A stretch of DNA of 16,954 nt from contig MU616969.1 of NCBI GenBank assembly GCA_025201705.1, positions 7,637 to 24,590 of the forward strand, in the 5' to 3' direction. Position numbers and translations under genes: made by a program. Within the stretch, counting starts at the first letter, position 1. The number at the start of each line of letters is the position of its first letter. Below, piece by piece: positions 10,201 through 16,954 of the stretch. A model generated the notes under the pieces. That model saw only the letters and a program-made list of their open reading frames with translations, did no database searches and had not been told where the DNA came from. This DNA is from Dissophora ornata. Lineage: Eukaryota; Mortierellomycota; Mortierellomycetes; Mortierellales; Mortierellaceae.

Positions 10201-13041
10201 CCCAAGCAAAAGTACCGTTTTCAATTTGAACCGCCACCAATTTGCCATCGAGACCCTTGACAGCGTCCTTTGCATCAAGCGTCTGACGACTATAGCGCTG
10301 AACGACCGAGGTGTCGATCTCTTCCAGCAACAAGAACTTTTGGATACGACTATTCGAGTTCCGAAGAACAATCACATGGGAGACCATCAAAGGAATGAGT
10401 CCCAGAGGGCGACCCATCATAGTGAAGAGGGTAATACCGACAAAGATGATTTCGGGTGTCATTTTTGCAGGCGTAAATCCTGGACCTCCCCAGTTGGAGT
10501 AGACAGTAAATGTGGCCAGGGCAATGAGCAAGTTAACGGAAGTGAAGACAATGACCAGAAGGGAGCGGACGGTGGCAAGTGCCTTTTGTGCAGCGAGCTC
10601 CTTGTTGCGGAACGCGTCGATTTTTTTCCTGAATGGTTCCTCCCTATTTCGGCAACCAACAGCCAAAAGAAAAAAGAAATGAAGTAATGGTAATATTTAT
10701 CAGAAATCTGTTGACATATAAAGTTGCCACGACCACTCTTTTCCAGGAACGTACCATGCGCTCAACTTGATAATCTTGATATTGGAGAGTATTTCGGTCA
10801 TGAGTCGGAGGCGACTGTCCATGATTTTCATCTTGTTTCGCTGGAAAGAGTGAAGGAATCCAGCCATCTTTGTCTGGATTGGCGTAATGATCGCGAACAC
10901 AACTAGTCCGGCAACGAGAGACCATCCAAGCAAGCGGTACAGCAAAAATATGGAGACTGCAATTTCGAACGGGATGGTCAGAGATAGAGGGAGCAAGCTC
11001 GCCGAGTGCATCCAGACCTCGGCATCGACTGCCATATGATTGCCTGTCCAGACGTACCAATTTTAGCGCGTTAGAAAATGCCACTTATCACATACTGTCG
11101 ACGTCTTCACGCCATGAGAGTAAAAAAAAACCCCCCAGTAATAAGAGTAACACATACTAATCTCGCCCAGCGTGGACTTGTTCCTTGCAGTCGGCGAGAG
11201 CTTCAGGGACTTGCGGTAGATCATAGCCACCAACGCAGCGCGTATTTCGATTCCCATAAACGCGTAGTTGTCCGACGATATCGACAGGAACAACGCACTC
11301 GACACATTTCCCAAGAAAATCCCCACAGCGATCAAAAGACCCTTGGCCATCGCTGGCGGTGGAGTACCGTTTTTCAGGGCCTCGCTATAGTCTGTAAAGA
11401 ACTCGAGCAAGTAACTGAACAGGATGATGGGCACGTACATCAGCCCAAAACTCAGAACTCGAATCACCATCGTCGGGAGGATCCTCCACTTGTACGCGTC
11501 CATGATGGTAAGAAGCAGTGAAGGTCCTTTATGAGCGACATTGGCCGAGTTGACAGATGATTTTGCGGCCTTGCCGCGGTGGCGGTGGTCGCGGGATCGA
11601 TGACGGCGATTGTATCGCGCAAGTCTATTTCCCCAATTGCTGGAGACAATTTCGTAGTTCACACGGGTCTTGAGCACTTTTGGGATGGGTTCATCAATGT
11701 CATCTATGGTCAGAGTGCGTTTTGCGCCCATGGACATCATCGGCTGAGCAAAGTGGAATGTGAGACGCGAGAACAGGTTTGCCTGGTCGTAGCTCGACAG
11801 ACCCTCCTTTTCTCGACTCTCTCTCTGCACACGCGTTTTGTTCCTGGGAAGGGTCTCAAACATGAAAGCAACGGCAATGGCACCGGTAAAGCACAGCAAG
11901 TAGCGAAGTGGATCCATCTCGTACTCTGAAACGGGAGGTGGATCTAGTAGAGAGTTCTGTGGCGGGTCTTGATCGGGGTCGGGAAGAGGGTTGTTCCTAA
12001 TTGGATGGATGCCATCGTTCAGGATAAAGAGCGAGAGCGCACATCCAACGAGAGTAGTGAGGTAGAAGAGACACAGATAGTCCGACGAGCGGACTTCGTA
12101 TCGATGCTCGTTCGTGCTTAGGATCAAGCCGGTTGTCTACTCCGGGAATAGAGAAAAGAGAGAGTGGCGGGCACCCAATTGCGTGGCATTGATTAGATTC
12201 GATTCCTATTGGACAGGACACGTTCACACGCACTTTCTCCGCTTTCCTGCCCCGTGCTCCCCGCAGCCTTCTCTCCCTCTTTCCTCCCTTTCTCCGACGG
12301 TCCAACCCCTCGGAGACGCAGGTGCACAGCCTGGCACTTTCCCAGGGCCACGAAAACAAGCGCGGCTGCGGCAGGGCCAGTTGGCCCAGGCCAACACCCC
12401 TTGTCAAAAATAAACCTTTTTTCTCAACAGGAATAAAATACAAACAAATGGGCGCTTGCGCCGTCCCCTCAACTTGCAAACAAGGAAGGTGCGGAGTGCA
12501 TTGGCCCTTGAAATGGCCAAGCAAGCAACCACCTCCTGTTACTCATATACTACTCTCTTCTTATTAGACTACTAGTTCTACAACACAGCATATCATCAAC
12601 ATCGTCATTATTATTACTATTATTATAATTTAACAACACCACCACTACCACCACCAGCAACGAGACAGCAAACATCAGAGTAGACGAGTAGACACAGGTA
12701 GCACACAAAATACATAGACATATTAAACGCACCCAAGCAACCCACATCCAAAAGGCGCTCATAAGCAAGCCATCTGCCGAAGCCAGGTACGGCCCCGTAG
12801 CAAGCGAGAGCGACAGACCTATCAGGGCAGAAATGGCTAGTAGGATAAAGAGTTGACCAGGCCAAAAGATCCACCAGGTACGACCATAGCCATGGGGAAC
12901 TTTATACGTCTTTAACCAGCGGATGCGACCAATAAAGATAACGGTCGCAATGATGGCGGGTATACCCAGAAGCGTAAAGTGGCCACCGACTCGGTCGACT
13001 AGGAAGGCGATCCACTCTTTTGTGGGATCGTTACTGTCCAT
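7225..13041 (-). CDS. ABCC-family (MRP/YCF1-type) full-length ABC transporter
   Basis: ATP-driven exporter, probably of glutathione conjugates or other organic anions at the vacuole or plasma membrane. Exons on the minus strand are 13041-12733, 12136-11158, 11043-10755, 10643-9198, 9105-8812 and 8713-7225, giving 1601 residues; all five introns (596, 114, 111, 92 and 98 nt) are GT-AG and in phase. A TMD0 of about five spans occupies the first exon (three spans within residues 23-103) and the start of the second. NBD1 has Walker A GRIGQGKS (734-741), signature LSGGQ (824-828), Walker B ending LLDD (to 849) and H883; aspartate replaces the catalytic glutamate, as usual in ABCC site 1. NBD2 has Walker A GRTGAGKS (1365-1372), signature FSMGQ (1499-1503), Walker B LVLDE (to 1524) and H1555. 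About 34 extra residues follow NBD2 Walker A. The start is ATG at 13041; a GTG two codons earlier is less likely. Substrate cannot be told from sequence. Confidence 0.9.
9157..9179 (+). repeat. 23-bp poly-A run in an ABCC intron
   Basis: An uninterrupted run of 23 A on the plus strand is a poly-T tract in the transcript of the ABCC gene. It lies in the 92-nt intron 9197-9106, between the GTAAGT donor and the branch/acceptor region. Its length is likely to vary between isolates and sequencing runs. Confidence 0.95.
12137..12732 (-). other. 596-nt first intron of the ABCC gene
   Basis: The donor is TGG|GTGCGT (exon end 12733) and the acceptor GTAG|ACA (exon start 12136), both in phase 0, so removing it joins VAW to TTGL. 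It is five to six times longer than the other introns of this gene. It contains ATT/ACC-type triplet-rich stretches at about 12604-12657, a C-rich block at about 12240-12310, and several inverted repeats built on TTGGCC. The longest open frame across it reads into exon 2 in the wrong frame and resembles no protein I know, so I do not annotate a gene here. Confidence 0.7.
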
Positions 13042-13650
13042 GTCCACACAACGTTATTTTTTTTTTTGGGGAATGTGACCCGGGGTCGTTGTGCGGGCTA
13101 ACGGTACAGCGGCTGGGAGGATGAGGGGAAGAGCAGTTGAAGTGGGAAGCGGAAGAGGGCAGAGAGGTAGCAAGGCGGTTGTTGTAATGGATAGAAGTAG
13201 AAGGGAAAGGAGCAAGGAAGATAACAAAAGGACGAGAAGAAAGGGAAAAACAAAAATGCAAGGGCGGACAAGGTTTTTTTTTATACCCGTTCTCGTGGCT
13301 GGGCTGCCGTAATCAAATCTGCATGTGAGCAAAGAGAGCTCCAATTTCGCCTCCCAAAGCCCCAGTAACGGGTTGCGCAGCAGAAGCCCATAGATTAGCC
13401 GTTGTCAGCTAAGCAACAATCTCCCTGGCGGCTATGCACCTACCAATGCCCCTGATGATGGAGTCACCCGCGCGGATCCAGCAGCAACGACATTGGTATG
13501 ACTGCACGGTCCAGGGTCAAGGATGCGTGGAGCTCTTCTTTCGGCCTTTGAAATACTGGCACGTCGTGCGTTCGAAGATCAATGCGGCAATTCAAAAACG
13601 GGAAATCTAATTTTTTTACTATTGACGTATTGACGTATTGTTATATCTTT
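13042..13650. promoter_or_regulatory. Intergenic region: ABCC upstream region and SDR 3' flank
   Basis: This 609-bp stretch lies between two minus-strand genes, so it should carry the ABCC promoter and the SDR terminator. A T run (13056-13067) sits just upstream of the ABCC start. An 11-bp palindrome, GACCCGGGGTC, lies at 13077-13087. From 13111 to about 13270 the plus strand is strongly purine-rich, so the coding strand has the CT-rich tract typical of fungal promoters. Most of the region is repeated at 16541-16852. No gene is supported. Confidence 0.55.
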
Positions 13651-13752
13651 TCACAGCTTAAAGTCGACACCCGTGTACTCGACACTCTTGGTCCACAACA
13701 ACTCCTGCGACTTTTCCTCCAGCGCAATCGGGTGAGGCGTCCTTGGAATCTG
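13111..13752. repeat. Segmental duplication, copy 1
   Basis: This stretch matches 16541-16954 in the same orientation, from GGCTGGG at 13111 through the intergenic region and into the 3' coding end of the SDR gene; the match is cut only by the window edge. Copy 1 is longer: it has about 150 bp (near 13292-13443) and about 50 bp (near 13555-13610) that copy 2 lacks, plus a doubled GACGTATT near 13623-13640. Similarity stops abruptly to the left of 13111. Confidence 0.9.
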
Positions 13753-15221
13753 GTCGAAAAAGTACTCGCCTGACACATTGTCCAGCTCCGGAGCCAGAGC
13801 CAAGTAGATCGAGCTCATCGCACCCACCAGAGGGGAACGGCAAACAACGCGGGCGAGAACCATCATCAAGTTCATGGCAGCGTTATGTCTAAACAGTTCC
13901 GTGCTGCACGCACCTGGGTGGCACGCGTTGACGGTGACCTTCGAGTGTGCCTGTTGGAGACGGCGGTTCAGGGCCTTGGCAAACATCATGTTGGCAAGTT
14001 TCGAGTATGAGTAGTGGCCGAGGCGGGAGTAGCCCTTGGACGATTGGAGGAGATCATAACGGATATCGGTTGAGGAGTACATTGCACCAGAGGAGAGCAC
14101 GACAACGCGACCTTGGGGAGCTTTGTTGAGCAGCGGGAGTAGCTGGAGCGTCAGGACATAGTGACCGAGGTGGTTCTATGTATGCAAGAAATGGAGGTCT
14201 AGTCAATACGAGCAGTTATGACATGAGGATTTGGTTGTCCTGCGAAGCGTAGAAACCATCCTGGTACTTGTTCCTTACCACTCCAAACTGCATCTCGAAT
14301 CCTTCCTTGGTCAATCCAAAAGGGATATCCATCATTCCGGCGTCTGCAAATCACACGAGAAGAGACAAGTTAGTTCCTCCTTCACACCTTGAGCGATATA
14401 CATAGGCATTTTCATCCTCATGACGTACTGTTGACCAGGACATCCAAGCGCTGGTGACCTGCTTTGAACTCTCGGACAAAGGCCTTGACACTCTCCAAGG
14501 ATGACAGATCCAGAGACATGACCGACAGCTTTCCCTTGATTCCAGTCTGGGCCTCGATGTTGTCAATGGCTTCCTGTCCCTTACCAACAGATCTACAGGC
14601 TGCACCAGGAAAAAAGAATGCAAATCAGGATTTGTGCACAAATGACAGAGGATTGTCCCCCCTCTGTCGTGATTTATGCACACACTAAAGGAATGAATAT
14701 GAGGGCCTACATACCGATGACAGTTATGAATCCTGCTTCGACAAGAGCCTTTGCAGTCTCGTATCCCAGGCCAGTGTTACCACCTACGAGAAATCGACAA
14801 AAGAAAATAAGAAACGATCAGTAAGAATTCCTGCTGCCTCCAAAAACAAAAACAAAAAAACTAGATAGTTGAAAAATGTACCTGTGACAATGGCGACGCG
14901 TTGACCAGAGGAGGAGACAGACTTTGCCTGATCAATCCAGAGCTGGCGACGCTTTTTGCTCAGAGCAACCAGGTCGCGCTGCTTCATTAGTTGCCAAACG
15001 TTCAGCACGCACTCCATGACGCCTATAAAAAGGTCCAGGTGCAGTCAGAGTTAGTCAGCGCACATAAAACTCTCTGGTAGATTTTTCTTGAAGAGTGAGC
15101 CGCATAGTTTACCGACAAGACTGGCAGCAAGTGCCAAAGGCCATGTCTGAGAGAGGACTGCGATCTTTAGCAGAAACTTGTCGTGCCATTGAGCGCGAGG
15201 CGGGAGAGCAATGGTTGTCAT
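13651..15221 (-). CDS. Short-chain dehydrogenase/reductase, retinol-dehydrogenase-like, membrane anchored
   Basis: NAD(P)-dependent oxidoreductase of the classical SDR fold. Exons on the minus strand are 15221-15113, 15022-14882, 14783-14715, 14599-14429, 14343-14279 and 14175-13651, giving 359 residues with five GT-AG introns that all close in frame. The cofactor motif TGGNTGLG is at 83-90, and NNAG is at 163-166. The catalytic Ser is 213 or 214 (VVVLSS), with Tyr240 and Lys244 in YSYSK. CRS at 108-110 follows the second strand, as in RDH/WWOX-like enzymes, and hints at NADP preference. A hydrophobic stretch at about 17-50 ahead of the Rossmann fold looks like a membrane anchor, perhaps to ER or lipid droplets. 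Substrate is unknown. The last 33 codons are repeated at the right window edge, so this is one of at least two copies. Confidence 0.9.
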
Positions 15222-15698
15222 TTCGAGTTGTTGAATGGTTGTTCCTGTGACGACGAGGAGGAAGAGCTCGATGGAATGGAATGGAATGGGAAGAAAAAGA
15301 GAAATGTGTTTGCACTGCTGCCTTCAAGACCTCACATCCAACTGCCTTTTATACTTCAGCACGAGCATAAATTGAAGAGCATGAAATGCACATCTGCCTG
15401 CCGAGGGTGGGGAATGAGGACGTAGTCGTTGAGCATTTTTGGCGGGCCTTTTCTCTTTCTCGCTGTACTATTATGAGACGACCCGAGGGAAAGGCTGTGA
15501 AAATGCTTACCAGAAGGACATCCTGCATGTGAATGCTCTCATCTTTCCACTAGACTACGCGCGTATCCCTGCATGCACTACGTACTGCTGAATTATATTA
15601 ATGTCTGTTATCGATCGATCATTATGAATTTCAGGCACAGCATAAGCAAATATGCTTTTATTCATTATGTAACCTCGTCTGGCATTCCGTCCAGCAGC
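15222..15698. promoter_or_regulatory. Upstream region of the SDR gene
   Basis: No gene is seen in these 477 bp between the SDR start and the Mem_trans pseudogene. A short (GGAAT)3 run lies at 15273-15287. The stretch should contain the SDR promoter, but no distinct TATA or factor site can be assigned. Confidence 0.4.
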
Positions 15699-15749
15699 TC
15701 AGAGTCCGACAAGCAACCATCCAAGGATGCAGGGCGCACCGAACACGTA

Positions 15750-16051
15750 CAATCAACTCTATATAAATTGGCCCTCTGTAAAACGGAACTCTCTGTAAAA
15801 CGGAACTCTCTACAAAACAGAACTCTCTGTAAAACGGAACTCTCTGCAAAACAGAACTCTCTGTAAAACTGAACTCTCTGTAAAACGGAACTCTCTGTAA
15901 AACGGACCTCTCTGTAAAACAGAAGTCTCTGTAAAACGGAACTCTCTGTAAAACGGAGCTCTCGTAAAACGGAACTCCCTGTAAAACGGAACTCTGTGTA
16001 AAACGGAAAATTGGTTGGTCCCAGCGCCTCTATTTTATGGAGAGTTGACTG
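15750..16051. mobile_element. 302-bp MITE with TIRs inserted at a TA site (Tc1/mariner-pogo type)
   Basis: The plus-strand left end is CAATCAACTCT (15750-15760); the right end, read on the minus strand, is CAGTCAACTCT (16051-16041), one mismatch in 11. Weaker similarity continues inward. The left flank is TA (15748-15749) and the right flank GA (16052-16053), which fits a TA target duplication with one later change. Removing the element and one TA copy rejoins the Mem_trans frame as WSYVFGAPC, which defines the borders independently. There is no coding capacity. CAGT ends and a TA target are typical of pogo-like Tc1/mariner elements; the superfamily is inferred. Confidence 0.75.
15772..16008 (+). 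repeat. Minisatellite, 14 copies of a 17-bp unit
   Basis: The consensus is CTCTCTGTAAAACGGAA. The 14 copies differ by a few substitutions (for example ACAAAACAG in copy 3, GCAAAACAG in copy 5), and copy 12 is 1 bp short. The array fills most of the MITE. A 17-bp period cannot encode a repeat in one frame, and there are no spacers, so it is neither a coding repeat nor a CRISPR. Confidence 0.95.
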
Positions 16052-16540
16052 GAGCTCCAGGACAAACCCGCTGTCATATTTTGCTCAATGAATCCCTTCA
16101 CCAGTGCCAGCTGCATGAGATTAATCGCAGTAGGAAATGCTGCAATCAGCATTAACGTCACCGAGAATGTAGGATCCATGGCATGGCCAGGATCGGCGAA
16201 AGGGAGTCGGGATGGAATAAGATCGCCGGTAGGCACACCAGCGGCACCAACACCAAACGCGAGAACAGAATGTATGCCGTAGGCGTTAGCCACTTGAATC
16301 GATGGCCTCTCAGCCCGAGTCCCGAAGCTCCGTTGTAAGCAGAGCGCATTGGTGCATCGTACTCGTTGTCGAGGCTATAAAGAGTTGTGGAGGAAGAAGC
16401 AAGAGAGCGTGAAGAAGCGATCTCGCCCCATCCATAGCCGTTTCACCGAGGGTTCTGAATTGCTAGCTAGCCTTGCTCTTAGCTATCTTCATCGGAGGAG
16501 CTAGAAGCGTTGATTAGGCGCGGGAACACAGAAGGAGTGC

Positions 16541-16954
16541 GGCTGGGGGGAGGAGAGGAGGAGCAATTGAGGTGGGAAGCGGAAGATGGAAGAGAGGCAG
16601 CAAGGCAGTTGTGGCAATGAATGGAAGTAGAAGGGAAGGGAGCAAGGAAGACGAGAAGAAAAGGGGAAAATAAAAATTCAAGGGCGGCCAACGTTTTTAT
16701 AACTGTTCTCAATGCCCCTGACGATTGAGGTATCTGCGCGAATCCAACAGCGATGACATTGGTATGACTGCACGGTCGAGGGTCAAGGCGTGGTGCACTT
16801 TCAGCCTTTGAAACCCCGGCTTTTTTTACTATTAATGTATTGTCATATCTTTTCACAGTTTAAAGTCGACACCCGTGTACTCGACACTCTTGGTCCACAA
16901 CAACTCCTGCGACTTTTCCTCCAGCGCAATCGGGTGAGGCGTCCTTGGAATCTG
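16541..16954. repeat. Segmental duplication, copy 2 (runs off the window)
   Basis: Matches 13111-13752 in the same orientation. The offset is 3430 bp at the left end and 3202 bp at the SDR stop because copy 2 lacks about 230 bp in total. The plus strand is purine-rich at 16541-16680, like copy 1. To the left of 16541 the sequence is Mem_trans pseudogene instead of the ABCC 5' region, so a breakpoint lies here. Confidence 0.9.
16853..16954 (-). CDS. Second SDR copy, 3' end only (partial)
   Basis: The last 33 codons and TGA of an SDR gene, cut by the right window edge. Over these 102 bases it differs from the end of the SDR at 13651 by one base (Lys AAG versus AAA), so the proteins are identical here. 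The catalytic part lies outside the window. Whether the whole copy is intact cannot be judged. Confidence 0.85.
   Translation of the reverse strand, partial: QIPRTPHPIALEEKSQELLWTKSVEYTGVDFKL

Larger units (their letters stand above)
15699..16540 (-). pseudogene. PIN-like (Mem_trans / auxin efflux carrier family) transporter, 3' fragment
   Basis: Only the C-terminal part of a membrane transporter remains. On the minus strand one frame runs from about 16540 through a Ser/acidic loop ending SSSSDEDS. That loop has stops TAA (16481-16479), TAG (16469-16467) and TGA (16445-16443), and is followed by HRFKWLTPTAYILFSRLVLV and PAILFHPDSL. A doubled CATGG (16177-16186) then shifts the frame. The family's end block continues as DPTFSVTLMLIAAFPTAINL and QLALVKGF up to about 16052. 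There the 302-bp MITE (15750-16051) intervenes. After it come the last residues, VFGAPCILGWLLVGL, before TGA at 15701-15699. The 5' half of the gene is absent; the fragment ends where the segmental duplication begins. Family assignment rests on the TAINL-x-QL and GxPCxLGW blocks. The very front (16482-16540) is the least certain part. Confidence 0.8.

Noticed and set aside
11997..12524. 175-residue minus-strand open frame
   Set aside because: It spans the ABCC intron and runs into exon 2 in the wrong frame. Its low-complexity arginine/glycine-rich text looks like chance.
15772..16008. Possible CRISPR array
   Set aside because: The 17-bp units are directly adjacent with no spacers and vary in sequence, and the organism is a eukaryote.
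16479..16856. 125-residue minus-strand open frame similar to one at 13031-13261
   Set aside because: The two copies share a stretch of predicted peptide, but indels (about 11 bp) shift the frame between them. The similarity comes from the DNA duplication and not from conserved protein.

Overview
The window looks like nuclear DNA of a filamentous fungus. Genes carry short GT-AG introns (62-167 nt, with one of 596 nt) whose donors are GTAAGT/GTATGT-like and whose branch sites are CTAAC/CTAAT-like. The proteins include a fungal-type tetraspanin and a full-length ABCC transporter with a TMD0. An early-diverging lineage (Mortierellaceae-like Mucoromycota) is my impression from the style of the genes and of the Helitron; it is inference only. 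No rRNA, tRNA or CRISPR was seen.

Layout. (1) 1-2730, plus strand: the 3' part of a decayed Helitron. It has two CCHC zinc knuckles split by two apparent introns, then the Helitron pre-domain, then a deletion that removes the Rep (HUH) core and the front of the helicase, and finally the PIF1-like helicase C-terminus. Frameshifts and stop codons break it. A terminal hairpin followed by CTAG|T marks a likely 3' end. (2) 2731-3871: no gene seen; the end of this stretch is the tetraspanin promoter. (3) 3872-5825, plus: four-exon tetraspanin. (4) 5965-7066, minus: three-exon gene that I read as a homologue of CINP (CDK2-interacting protein), convergent with the tetraspanin. (5) 7225-13041, minus: six-exon ABCC (MRP/YCF1-type) transporter of 1601 residues. 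(6) 13651-15221, minus: six-exon membrane-anchored short-chain dehydrogenase (SDR). (7) 15699 to about 16540, minus: a 5'-truncated pseudogene of a PIN-like (Mem_trans) transporter. A 302-bp MITE inserted at a TA site splits its last codons. Most of the MITE is an array of a 17-bp unit. (8) 16541-16954: a second copy of the region 5' of the ABCC gene plus the 3' end of a second SDR gene, cut by the window edge.

How it fits together. Four intact genes have unrelated cellular roles: membrane organisation, replication/ribosome-linked assembly, vacuolar or plasma-membrane export, and oxidoreduction. I see no sign of one pathway. The right third is a rearranged region: an SDR duplication with copies about 3.2 kb apart, junctions at about 13110 and 16540, a dead transporter fragment at one junction, and a MITE insertion. 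Exon models were built by hand from splice signals and reading-frame continuity; every junction described closes in frame.
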